From positions 1,911,489-1,975,488 of the forward strand of contig JAUTDP010000013.1 in the NCBI GenBank assembly GCA_033439795.1: DNA of 64,000 nt. The letters run 5' to 3'. The translations under genes and the position numbers were made by a program. The stretch comes from Sordaria brevicollis. Taxonomy: Eukaryota; Ascomycota; Sordariomycetes; Sordariales; Sordariaceae. Under the pieces are notes generated by a model. It did no database searches. It was not told the origin of the DNA and saw only the letters and a program-made list of their open reading frames with translations. Below are positions 8,963-20,639 of the stretch, piece by piece; position 1 is the stretch's first letter, and every line of letters starts with the position of its first letter.

Positions 8963-11900
8963 GGTTCAGAAACAGGATTTCAGAAGCCCGTTCGAATGCC
9001 CAGGGACCAGTTCCGCCCAGAAATCGCACCAAAATTGTCTCCTGAAATTTCTAACCCACTTTACGACCTCCTAACCAATTAGACAATTGCATTCCTTATG
9101 AAAATTCTATAAACCACTTCCGTACCTTAAAACTGCGGAAATTCCTTTCTAAAATCGATATCTATTATTTTTCTAAATTACGTAATTACCCTTATCGTAA
9201 CTACTAACGCCAATATACCCTCCCTTTAAACTACTCTAATACTTTTATAACGCCGTTAACGTCGTAAATTATATAGAAAGGTACTATAAATAGTCGTTAT
9301 AATATTAGTAATTTCCTTAATATATTAGAACCTTCGTATACCTATAAATTTATACGGGTATAGGGGAGTCTTTACTATTAAAGACCTTTTTTATAAATAC
9401 TCGGGTCGTTTTAAAGATTTAATACGTATAGCGCTATATATTTTTTACGTTATAGTACGCTAATTAACTACCTATATTACGTTATTTAATATTCGAATTA
9501 TATTTATATACGAAAAGGTATTAATATTTATATTTATAATTAATTAGGGGATAACCTTTTAATTAGCGAATTATTTAATAGGCTATATTTAAATATTATA
9601 TATAAGTTAATTGAAGATAAATAGATTTTTTTTCGAACTTTTATTTACTATATTAAAATATTATATAAATAGGGCTTTTTATAAAATTTTAAATACTTAT
9701 TTTATCTTTACTTACTATAAAATTCGATTTTTTAAATTTATAACCCTACGTACTATTACGGCTAACTTTAAATTATACGAATTTAAAAAGGTGCTAAGCG
9801 CTTTCGATAATTCGTACTTTTTAATTAAAATAAATATAAATTAGTAAAAATTATAGCGTAATAAAAAGGGGGGGTTATCGATTAATATATTAATCGCTTA
9901 TATTTTCGAAGGTATATTAACCTTCGTAATATTTAATTAGGAGGGTTCGGCCAATAATATACGGATTTTGAATAGCGCCTTTAATTAAGGATTTAAAATT
10001 CTATTTAATTAGTTTTATTTTACTAATATTAAATATAATTATAATAATAAATTATTTATATTTTATTGAAGTATTTAATACTATTTAAAAGAGAGCGAGA
10101 AGGTAAGGTTTAAATTAATAACCTTTAAAGAATTATATAACCTTTATTATAATTAAACCCGTATTATTATTAAAAAATAAATTGGTAAATTAAAGGGGAC
10201 CTTTAAAATTTATTATATAATTTTTAGCTTTAATATTTCGGTATAAAGTAAAGTTATTTTAGCGACGGCGGGGATCCTAAATTAATTATTCTAATATAAT
10301 AATTTTTTCGATATATTTCGAACGATCGTTAATAAGGATAAGGTATTAACGTTTAACGATATAATAAAAATCGAAAAATAGTTAATAAGGGGTATTAGTT
10401 TAAATTATAAAGGAGGAAGGAGAGGGGGGAATAATTTTACCTAAATTAAATTCGATAGCGGAATAAAGGGATATATAGCGTAATATTATAAATATATTAT
10501 AAAGAAGATATAGAGGGGTTATTATAATAAATTACGTAAAAGAGGGGAAATATAAATATATAAAAAGTTAAAGGATAGAAGAGGAGGGAGGAGGAGGGGA
10601 AACGCGTTATATACCCAAATTACCTCCTAAATCGATTAAATCTATTAAAATAATAATAATCTAAATAATAATCCAAATAATAATATAGATAATAATCCAA
10701 ATAATAATTTAAAGTATATATTAAAGTGCTAAAGTATTAGAATATAAGTAACCGAATGTAAATGTTAGAGTTTTATGCCTTCGATTTTAAAATATTTTAA
10801 ATTTTAAATAAATAAGTTTGATATATTAAATTATATTAACGCGGTCTTGGTTCCCGCTATGCCGTATAGACTAAAATCGCAATATTACTTTCAATATTTA
10901 TATTATTTATAAAACTTTATTAAAATTAATAATAATTGAATATATTAATTTAATTCAATTTAGCGATTATAACGGTATATTTTTTATATATATATAATTT
11001 TTTTTGGTAGTAATATAAAAGTATTGAAAAAATATATTAAATCGATAAAATAAAAAAAATCTAGGGTTGCCCTACATCCCGCTCCCATTCCTATATAAAT
11101 TATTAAATTACCCCATTAATAATATTAAAATATAATACTCTTTTAATATTATTATAAGGTAAGGTCGATTAGTAAATTTAATAAAGGTTTAAATCCTACT
11201 TCTCTTTTATCCTTCTCCTTTTTAACTCTCTTCTTTATTTTTTTAAAATAATATTCCCTTTTTTTCTATAATATTTTTATAAATACATTAATTTTAGTTT
11301 TAAAAGATTACTATTTAGTAAAAATAGCTTTAACGACGTCGTTATTAACCTTTTCCTCCTAATTTTAATTAAAAATATTGAATATTTTATTTAATTATTC
11401 CCCCCTTACTTTTTTCTCTTTAATAATTACTTTTTCGATATAATTACGGTCGCGGTCGTTATTTTCCTTTAATAATATAATCGTTAAATTTTTTAAATTC
11501 TCTATAATAATTTTACTATTACTCTTCCTCTTTTTCTTTTTAGGATTTTAATTATTAATAACCAACTTCTTTAAATTATTATCCTTTATATAAGCGGGGA
11601 CAAATATATCCTTATTACTTTTATCGGTTAATAAATTTAACGGGGGATTTACTTATTATATTTCCTTAATCGATAATAATTAACCTAAAATTATTATATA
11701 CTCCCTAATAATTCTTTAATTATTAATAAAGGTTTATTTTATAAATTTATAGTACGGGAAACTTTATTTACGAAATTGGCCGACTTCTTTATAAGTTTAT
11801 TATATTTAATTAATTTATTTATATTATATTTATATTAATATAGTATATTAATTTTAATTATCCGTTCTTAAACATTCTCCTCTATAATTAATATATTAAT

Positions 11901-12550
11901 ATTAAAATCGAAACCGAATTTAGATAACGATTTAAAAATATATTAAACGCGCTATTTCTTCTTTAAATAATCAATTTTATTATATATTTATTAATTATTA
12001 AGAGTAATACCGAATTCGTTGTATATATTATCGATAAATTTAGTATATACTTATTCTTTATACCCGTTTTGGTTAATTAAATTACTTTCGATAACCTTCC
12101 CGAATTTAATTGGGAAATAAATTTCCTATATTAGAATTTATACCCAATTCTTCTTTTTATTTAAAATCGTCGTTAAAGCTTTCTTACCCTTACTTTTACT
12201 ACGATCGGTTATTTAATTAAGTTAATTAAGTTGGGTAAAGGTAGGTTAATTTAATTAACTTACTTAGGAGTTTAACGAAAATAATTAGATTTGAGAACCC
12301 AAAGTTTGGGATTCGCTTTTAATTAATTTTTAATTTATTTTAATATAGAAAATAAAGGGATTACGATAAGAGAAGAAAATAAAGCGGGTATAAGTAAAGG
12401 GATGAAGGAAATAGTCGACTATAGTAATAAATACGACTTTTTATTTACTTTAAATATTAATATTACGAAATTCCTAAGAAAAGCTTTATTTCTATAATTT
12501 TTTAGAAATTTGTATATACGAATAGGCTCCTGAAATCCGGTTTTTGAACC
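8963..12550 (+). mobile_element. RIP-mutated PIF/Harbinger-like DNA transposon
   Basis: The ends are inverted repeats of at least 26 bp: GGTTCAGAAACAGGATTTC at the left, and the reverse complement of GGTTCAAAAACCGGATTTC at the right. RIP-tolerant similarity extends to about 50 bp. GAAA flanks both ends (8,959-8,962 and 12,551-12,554) and is a candidate target duplication, although Harbinger elements usually make 3 bp. The plus strand around 9.9-10.7 kb decodes to a DDE-type transposase fragment (see separate entry). The first about 100 bp at the left end escaped RIP, and the remainder lost nearly all CpA. A less mutated island lies at 10,846-10,890. I could not decode a second ORF in 10.8-12.5 kb. 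Confidence 0.6.
9940..10720 (+). pseudogene. Decayed PIF/Harbinger-like DDE transposase
   Basis: One plus-strand phase carries only RIP-type stops. Its core, about 10,144-10,310, reads IGKLKGTFKI, then a Phe/Tyr-rich stretch, then SKVILATAGILN. This matches the layout of the C-terminal DDE region of Harbinger/HARBI1-type nucleases (R..VER.FG.LK..F, then a line ending LATAALHN). The catalytic Glu appears as Lys in the current sequence, as expected from a G-to-A change. After 10.55 kb the frame becomes acidic and repetitive (Ile/Gln-type units in AATAATAATCCAA repeats). The gene is dead. The family assignment rests on pattern recognition only. Confidence 0.5.
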
Positions 12551-12629
12551 GAAAATTATAACCCTATATTTATTGGAATTTGCCGCTAAAAACGGGTTCA
12601 GGATAGTCTCATTCTCTCAAACCTCCGTG

Positions 12630-12728
12630 CGCTGCGGCTAGAATTTTGCGGGTCCAAATGGGGACATACACCCCCCACCAATCAAATATCACACCATTTT
12701 TAGACCCGCAGGTTCCAAACTACGCAGC
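12630..12728. repeat. About 100-bp imperfect palindrome, RIP-spared
   Basis: CGCTGCGGCTAGAATTTTGC...TCCAAATGG is followed after a short C-rich spacer by its imperfect reverse complement CCATTTTTAGACCCGCAGG...CTACGCAGC. The right arm recurs at 38,853-38,885 near the other end of the composite insertion. It could be a MITE or a subterminal repeat of the large element. Confidence 0.6.
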
Positions 12729-12730
12729 TT

Positions 12731-13880
12731 ACTACGGTCTAAACACAACTTAAATAAAAGGGTCTAATCTATAAAAACACTTCCCTAAAATCTCTAATAT
12801 ATTTAATATATACAATTAATAATTATTATAATATTTTTACTAATCCTATCTTTTCCGCCATTATTTCCTAATATTTCTAATATATTTATATCCTACTAAT
12901 TAATTTAAATCGATAAACCAATTTTAATTCTTTCTTCCCCTATCCGAACGTTACAAATTTAAAGCCTATATATTATATCGTCGTATACAATATAAACCGA
13001 GCCCGATAAATAATAAATTAACGAATTGTAAACCGAATATAATATATTATTTAATAAAAATTTTATACTAAAATTAAAATCCGAAAAATCTATTTTTATT
13101 TAAAATTCCCTTAATAAAATCTATATTTAAATCCGGTTATATCGTTTAAATTTATAATAATACTTCGTTTTTCTATTTATATATTAAAGTAATTTAAATT
13201 TATATTAATTCGGTAAATATTTTAATTTACTTATCTTCGCCCTTCGATATCCGTTTATATAGCAAATACTTACCGATTACGGAATTTATTTATATTTAAA
13301 GCAAAATAATTCCAATACTTCTAAACCCCTTTCTTTTAAAAATTCTATTTTATTTTATATAATATACCAATTTTATATATAATTTAAAACGTATTTTAAA
13401 ACTTCCTTCTATTCCGAATTTAAAATATTCTTACGTTAATTAAACTTTTAATAATTTCCTACCGAATTATTTAGTAATATTAATAATATATCCTATAATC
13501 CTACTATTAAAAATATTTTAAATATTATTTAAATTCGGTTTCGGCTCCGTAATACCTATAAAATTATAGTTTAATACGTACTAAATTTAATTTCCCTATT
13601 TATAATACTATATATATAATAATACGTATTATAAAAATTATACCGGTAGAAATTCAATCCTTAAAAATAATAGGACGTTTATAATAAAATTATTATTATA
13701 GCGTCTATTATTATAAATTCGTTCGCGCCTCAAAAGAATACCTTTATTTTATAATTATTTAATATCTATTTTAAAAGTAATTCTATATAAATTTGTATAT
13801 ATAATATATTAATTCGCTTTAATATAGTATTATTATATAAAATTATACTCAATATAATTAACCGATTTACGGAAATCTCT
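12731..13880. other. RIP-mutated DNA, probably the downstream part of the minus-strand ORF at 13.9-14.7 kb
   Basis: The minus strand has stretches without non-RIP stops, but frames change and no domain is visible. Composition is extremely AT rich with CpG retained. Confidence 0.3.
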
Positions 13881-13889
13881 ATAATATAT

Positions 13890-14695
13890 ACTTACTTACC
13901 TTTTTAATACCCATTTTTATATTAATATTATTAAAATTAATTTTAAACTTATTAATTATAATTTTAATATAATTATTATTTATAATAATTTTAATTTTAT
14001 AAACTGTATTAATAGGCTTAATATCGGGCAGTAAAACGTTATACAAAATTTTACTATATACTTCCTCGTCGGTAATTTTAACGTCTATAACCTATTTATT
14101 CCGGCTTAATAGCGCCTATATATTAAATTCGAAATTAAATAGCTCTTTAACTACTTTAATATTATTCCGCTATCCTTCTACGAAGCGGTATATTATATTA
14201 TTAAAAGGCGGCTAATTTTTATATTCTGCGGCCGGGGGTAATAACCCGAATAGAATATCCCAACCTTCCCGATTATTAAACGAACTAAAACTAATATAAA
14301 TTATATATTATAAATATTTATAATTATAAAAAATAAAAGTAAAATTACTAATATTTATCGATTATATAATAAACTATTCTTTAATATCCTCGGGTTTAAC
14401 GAAAACGATTTTAGGGACCGATTCATCTTAATATATAACGACCAAAAAATAATATCCTTTATCCGCTATATTATCCTTAATTAATTTAAAATTAATTACG
14501 CTTACGACTATAAATAATAGATCTTTATTATCTTTACGTTCTTTTATATCTTTATAAATTACGTTAATATAATCTTCCGTATTTTCTAACCCCTAATAAT
14601 TCGGGATATTAACGGCTTTAGGAAGAACGCCCGAATAAAGAAGGAAAAGACTAAATTTTATAATAATCGACGTTTATTAAAGGATTTATTTACTT
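13890..14695 (-). pseudogene. Decayed unknown ORF (about 250 residues)
   Basis: One minus-strand phase reads through with only TAA/TAG codons that RIP can create. It retains normal-looking protein sequence: LYSGVLPKAVNIPNY near 14.6 kb, GWDILFGLLPPAAEYKN at about 14.2 kb, and VIDVKITDEEVYSKILYN at about 14.05 kb. Low hydrophobicity suggests a soluble protein. I do not recognise the family. It is divergent from the plus-strand ORF that starts near 14.7 kb, with little or no spacer, so the two may share a promoter. Confidence 0.5.
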
Positions 14696-14699
14696 TAAA

Positions 14700-15720
14700 A
14701 ATCCTAACCTTCTTTATTATAAAATTAATCTAATATAATTATTTACCCGAATTTAATTTTATAAAATCTTTAGTATATTAGGTATTACGTTATATAAAAG
14801 GGGATTATATCGAAGAGTAATTATATTCTATTTATAATAATATTTTTTCTTTAATTATATAATCCGAATACGAAACGTTATTAGGGAAAATCAATACAGA
14901 CTACCGTAGTATATATTAATACTTATAAATTATTCGCATTTTTATAATATTTAATAAAGCCGTATTTATAGGAAATTATAATATACTTCGCGAAATTATA
15001 AATTTACTTCCCATTTTATTTTATAATAATAAATTTAATAATTATAAACCCGAAATACTCTATTTAATATAATTATTTCGCCCCGAAATTATAAACGAAC
15101 CGCTTACGGATATTATCCTACGCTCTAATATAATATATTATTTTATAACCGGTAACGAATAGAAATTTATTAATTAAACGTTAAAATATATTAATACTTT
15201 ATATACCGAAAATATTAAATTTAATAAGAATTTTATATATAATATTCGTATTATATTTATATAATTCTTTATAATCGGCCTATATATTATATTAATTTAA
15301 AAGGGATTAGAAAATAATATACGAATATATAAAGCTAATAAATATACAAACCTATTTATAAATAGAAATATTATTAATTATATTTATATTATATACCGGA
15401 ATAAGTAAATATATCGAAGATATATTACGCTTAAACCGCTTAGCGACGTTGGATTTAATATACTAAATATCTTATAAAATAATTTAATAATATTATTAAA
15501 ATTAAAATTTAACGCCTTTAATATAAAGGAAATCCGACCTCTACAAATAAATAAATAAACGATTATTTATAACCCCAACCAATTAGCCGTATAAACGGAA
15601 ACGGATTCGGGAAATATAATTATCGAAAGTAATAAAAATAATCGCATATATTTTAATAATACTATTCTTTCGGACGACGATTTTAATAATATTTAAATGC
15701 TTATAAGATAGAATCTAAAT
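14700..15720 (+). pseudogene. Decayed ORF resembling DUF6589 proteins
   Basis: About 340 codons are in one phase with RIP-type stops only. The middle (about 14.9-15.3 kb) contains FNKAVFIGNYNILREIINLL, then PEILYLI, then an ILRSNIIYYFITGNE segment followed by INTLYTENIKFNKNFIY. This order resembles the fungal DUF6589 domain, in which a helical region is followed by a Leu-Ser-Asn-Gly-like turn, a conserved Trp-containing helix and an N-x-x-x-K helix. The C-terminus is acidic (ILSDDDFNNI). DUF6589 proteins are multi-copy in fungi and thought to belong to mobile elements. The match is from memory of the pattern only. Confidence 0.4.
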
Positions 15721-15897
15721 ATAATTTAACGCATTTTTAATATAAGGCAATTCCGTATCAATTTCGTATTTATACCCTACCCTTTTAAAATTATATAATA
15801 TAATAATTCGTATAAATTAATTAAAAATCTATATATAGTTCTTTAATAATAAATAAGGGATTAATAAAATAAAAAGGTTATAATTTTAAAACGAATA

Positions 15898-16062
15898 AAG
15901 GGATATACGAATTAAGCGCGACTTAAAATTAATAAAAAGGATATATATTAAGAAAATACGAACTTAAGAAAATTCAAAATTAATAAGGGGGGAAAGAAGG
16001 GGGGTTATTATATATCCCCCCCTATTAATTTTAAATCGCGCTTAATTCGTATATCCCCCCCA
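15898..16062. repeat. 165-bp near-perfect palindrome with G/C-run core (MITE-like)
   Basis: The left arm GGGATATACGAATTAAGCGC...TTAAAATTAATA is repeated in inverse at 16,022-16,060, with G-runs and C-runs inside. It sits between two plus-strand ORFs. The core motif AAAATTAATAAGGGGGG recurs at many places in this block. Confidence 0.75.
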
Positions 16063-16109
16063 TTAATTTTAATTCTTTTAAAATAAAAGTAAAAGCAAAA
16101 TTTTATTTA

Positions 16110-17060
16110 AATAGAAAGTAAAAATAATAGAATTATATATTTAATAATCGCCTATAAATAAATTAAATCCGCTATTATTTATTTCTTAAAGCGTTATAAT
16201 ATTATTATTCGCCCGCTAATTACCGGAAATTATAATACTCTAATTACGAAACGTTAAATTTACCTAAATTATAATAATCTTTAAGATAAATATAAATACA
16301 ATTATATATAATTTCGTAAATCCTATTAAAGAGACGATATATAGCATAGTATAAATATTTAATTTATTTCTATAAATTTTTTATAATTTACAATTCTATA
16401 ACCGATCCCGCCTTTTATTTATATACTTTCGTAATATTTATTTAAAAGATTATTTTAAATACGTTTATATTAAAGTTAAGAGGGAATTTATAAACGTTAC
16501 CGCTTATATTAGATTATTAATAATAGGTCTATTTATTCGGCTTTATACCCGCTATATAATTAAAGGTTAATACGTTTTTAAAAACGGTAAGGGTAAAAGG
16601 TTATTTATAAAACCGGACGTAAGTATATTACGTAATAATAAATTTAATAACTTTAACGTTAACTTTTAAGAGGAGAATAAAAATTATTTAAATTACGGCC
16701 TATATAAAAGCGGTATAGGGCTAGCGGCGTAAAAAATTAGGGGCGTAATTATTAAAATAAAATAAACGATATTAAATATATATTATTCACCCTCTAATTT
16801 TAAAAGTATATTTATTATATAAAGATTAAAATAATTAAAAATCTTTATCTTTAATATACGCTATTATTATAACGTATAAAAATTATAAGAAAGGAGGAAA
16901 ATATAAATAATTATTGAAGAGTTTAAACGAAGAAAAAATACAATATATATTATATCCGCATAAAGGCTACGCGTTATTAACGCAAGATTTAAAATAAATC
17001 CCCTATACTTTATTAACGTATAAATTAAATAATATCGAAATAATATAACAAATATAAAAA
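16110..17060 (+). pseudogene. Decayed unknown ORF (about 310 residues)
   Basis: One plus-strand phase has RIP-type stops only. It contains SRLLFIYFRNIYLKDYFKYV, an IRLLIIGLFIRLYTRYIIKG stretch and a basic GKGKRLFIKPDVS stretch, and ends Arg/Lys rich (ERRKI, EEFKRRKN). It may be the continuation of the DUF6589-like ORF, separated only by the palindrome at 15.9-16.06 kb, or a separate gene. No family is recognised. Confidence 0.4.
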
Positions 17061-17099
17061 ATACACTCTCAATTTTTTTAATTATTATTTTATATTATA

Positions 17100-17640
17100 T
17101 TTAAAAAGTTGGGCATTTTTTCACCCTTTTCTAAAATCCCCGCCCCCGGTTTAATATATTAATTAAAAACCGTCTTAATTTCCGCTTATATAATAAGAAT
17201 TCCTACGTCTAATTTAGCTTCGAAAATATACGCTACGTTATAAAACGCTTCTGTATAATATATAAAAATACTTTTATTAATTTTTAAATATAATACTTCG
17301 AAATATATATTAATAAAATATATAAATACCCTTATAACGTTAATCCTAATTTCTATATATTTAAATTAGCGTTCTAACCTATTCTAATTATTAATTAATA
17401 TATTATACTATATATTCTCTAAGTAATAAATCTTTTAATTAATATTATTTAACGTAACCAAAATTTATATTTCGTAAACGGATTTTAATAACGTATCCTT
17501 ATAATATATAAATATTATATTATAAATATTAATATACGTATAATATTCTATTTATAAAGGAGGATTTACCTTCCTTATCGTTTAATATAAATTAGGGTAA
17601 AAGGGTAAATAAGAAGCGAAATATATTTACTACTTCCGTA
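17100..17640 (-). pseudogene. Decayed unknown ORF, probably helical
   Basis: About 170 codons on the minus strand have RIP-type stops only. They include NRLERQFKYIEIRINVIRVF if RIP-created stops are read through, and a final TEAFYNVAYIFEAKLDVGIL segment. The alternation of charged and aliphatic residues suggests a coiled coil. No family is recognised. Confidence 0.35.
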
Positions 17641-17699
17641 TTATTTCCTTTTCCCTTACGTTAATTTAATAAATATCGCAATTCCTATAGAATTAAATT

Positions 17700-18775
17700 A
17701 TTAGAAATAAAAACCGGGATATACTTTTCCTAATTAAGGGGGGGGGGTTTGAAATATTTATTTAAAATATAACCGCTTTTTACCTTATATTATAACTTCC
17801 TTAAACGGTAATTTCTTAAATAATTTCGCAGTAGAATATTTTAAATAATTATTAAATTAAATTATTAATTCCCTCTATTTTACTTTTTCGCTATTTATAT
17901 AGCTAATTTTAATTTTAAATTATATTACCCGTCTAATAAACGAAAATTGGGTAATAAAAGTTTTATATAGTAAAAACTTAAATGTATATAATATAATATT
18001 CGGCGTATAATTAATTATATATCCTATTTAATTTTTTCGCAAAAGAACCTAAATAATAGGGCGTAATTTAATTAACGCCGGCTATATAGACGGTATATTA
18101 ACGGAAAAGAGATTAAACGCTTTAATTTCGAAATAAGTTTATAATTATAAATAATAATCTTACGGCCGTTTTAATATTAAAAATAGAATTATTAAAATAG
18201 TAAATTAATAAAATTAATTAGGGTTATATATTTTTAATATTTAAAAATCGAAAGGCTTTAAAATTAAATAATATAAAACCTTTTTATTGGAGCCGGGTTT
18301 TACCCGTAGGAAGCGAATTTCGTAAGCGATTTATATATATTTAATAAAAATCCGAACGTTAAAGACTTTAAGGGGTAAGTCCCCTTTTATACTATAATAG
18401 AAAGGAAAATAATCCAAATTATCGAAAAGCGGGAGCGGGTTTCTTTATTTTTAAAACGTTAATATAATTACCAAAACGAACCGGATATTATTTATTTTAT
18501 TAACTTAATTATTTCCCTTTTTAAAACGCTTCTCGTTAATAATTAATACGTTATAATTCGGAGAAGGACGTAAATTTCGAATTCCGGTATTACCTATAGG
18601 TAATTCGTTACTATATATCGTTTCTATTTTCCTTTTCTTAAATAATCGCTAAATAATAAAGTGCGCTTCTAATTTACTATTCCGACCGTTAAATCCAATA
18701 TCCTTATAAATTAGATTCCGACCCCTATTAAATTTAATATCCTTATAGGATTAATAGCTATTAAAATTATTCGGT
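17700..18775 (-). pseudogene. Decayed unknown ORF (about 350 residues) with 12-codon repeat
   Basis: This is a long minus-strand phase in which essentially all stops are RIP-type. It opens with two copies of a 36-bp unit (18,682-18,755; protein motif YKDI.FN.GRN). It continues through ELPIGNTGIRNLRPSPNYNV (about 18.58 kb), GDLPLKVFNVRIFIKY (about 18.38 kb) and IRFLRVKPGSNKKVLYYL (about 18.3 kb). It ends near a G-run at 17,739-17,747. The sequence is clearly protein-like but matches no family I know. Confidence 0.45.
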
Positions 18776-18999
18776 TATTAAAAATATAAATTAAACGAAT
18801 TTATTAAATATAAATAATAGGATATTTATATATTAAAGATAATAATATCCGTATTATTATCCTTAAAAATATCTTTTATAATAATATATTTATTATTCCG
18901 CTTTATAAACTTATTTATAATACGAATAATAAATTAAAAATTTAAGGGTCGTTTATAATACGCTAAAAATACCGAAATATCCGTAATATAATTAACGAA

Positions 19000-20200
19000 A
19001 AATTAAATAAAATATTTTAATAATTAAACGGTAATATAAAATAATAAATTAATGTCCGTAAGTGGTATTTAGAAGCGTAAATAATAAAAGGTAGAAAACG
19101 AAACCTACCCGCGAAATAAATAATAAATTAAAAACCCAAAGGCCATTCGTAATACGTTATAAAGATTGAAAGTATTTATTAATATAATATATAAAAGGTT
19201 AAATAAAATATTTTAATAATTAAATACGAAAAGATATAATAATAATTAATAATTGTAGATCGTATTTAGAAGCGTAAAAAATAATAATAAATAAAGAATA
19301 TAAGGAATAAATTAAAATTGAGAAGGAAGGAAGTCCTAAGAAATAAAATTAAAGGCGAAGCGACCTGGTTTTATCTTTAGAATTTTCTATTAAATTATAT
19401 AATTTACAAACTTTATTATATATTTTAATATTATTAATTATCCTTTTAAAATATATTTTCTATATTAATTTAATAATAAATTATATATTAAGGACTTTCT
19501 TTATCGAAATAATAATATTTATATAAAACGCTATATAAAGCGCCGGAAATAGATATTAAATAGAAATTCTACGCAAATGTATAAATATACTAAATTGGAA
19601 TATATTTAATACTTAATTATTAATCCGTAATACCGGTATTAAATTCACCGAATAGAATTCGTCCGTTTTACTACTTCTCTTATTCTATAACCGGCTATTA
19701 ATCGAAGTATTATATATCTTTAATAATAAATTTATAAAATAATTTACCCTAATTGTATATATATAGTTTTTAATTTAATATTTACTCTATACCGATTAAT
19801 ATTTCGAATAGAGGTTTAACCGTATATTACTATAAATATAATTATTAAACGAACGAATTAATTAAATTCTCGTATTTAGTAAAATAAAGTAAACTAACCC
19901 TATATCGGTTATATTATTTTATTAATATCCATTTTGAAAATTAAATATAAATAGAAATTTATTAATATAATTCGTTATAATAATAATTATTAACTTTTAC
20001 TTTTATATTTATTTTATATTATAAATTTATTTAATTACTTTATTATTATATTCTAATATTATTATATACCGAATACGATTATAATTATTATAAGCTTATA
20101 TAAAGTTATTAACGTTAGGTAAGAAATTATATTTATAATTAGCTATTAAAATCTTTAAATCCTAAATATTTAATACCTCTACGACCCTTAATAATACCCG
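19000..20200. other. RIP-mutated DNA with ambiguous ORFs
   Basis: A plus-strand phase at about 19.5-19.9 kb (INILNWNIFNT, RNTGIKFTE) looks protein-like, but a second phase is equally open, so no call is made. Two similar short stretches (about 19,010-19,100 and 19,200-19,290; AAATAAAATATTTTAATAAT...TTTAGAAGCGTAAA) form a degenerate direct repeat. Confidence 0.35.
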
Positions 20201-20202
20201 GC

Positions 20203-20635
20203 CCCTATTTAACCTAATTTTATTATATTCTATTAAATTATAAAGGTTAATTATAAAACGAATATTTCGAGTAAGGAAAGAAAACTACCTAAAATTTATA
20301 AGAGAGGCCTATTTAACCTAATCCTATTATATTCTATTAAATTATAAAAATCAATTATAAAACGAATATCGCGAATAAAGAAAGAAAATTATTTAAAATT
20401 TATAGGGGGGATTTATTTAATTTAATTCTATTATATTCTACTAAATTATAAAAGTCAACTATAAAACGAATATCGCGAATAAGGAAAAAAAATCACTTAA
20501 AACTTATAAAGGGATTTATTTAATTTAATCCTATTATTTTCTATTAAATTATATAAATTAATTATAAAAAAAATATTTCGAATAAAGTAAAATAAATTAC
20601 TTAGAATTTATTAAGGCCCTTTATTAATTTTAATT
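20203..20635. repeat. Four tandem copies of a 103-104-bp unit
   Basis: Units start near 20,205, 20,309, 20,412 and 20,515. Each reads CTATTTAACCTAATNNTATT..., then ATAAAACGAATATCGCGAAT..., then AAAATTTATA. Copies differ mainly by C/T and G/A, as expected if RIP hit an already tandem array. The unit is not a multiple of three, so it is unlikely to be coding. Confidence 0.8.
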
Positions 20636-20639
20636 AAAT

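Noticed and set aside
8794..9045. Plus-strand frame running into the left end of the large element
   Set aside because: It crosses the TIR into transposon DNA. The minus-strand reading has a splice donor and continuity across the reconstructed empty site, so it is preferred.
20203..20635. CRISPR-like array
   Set aside because: Units are contiguous 104-bp tandem copies without spacers, in a eukaryotic genome.
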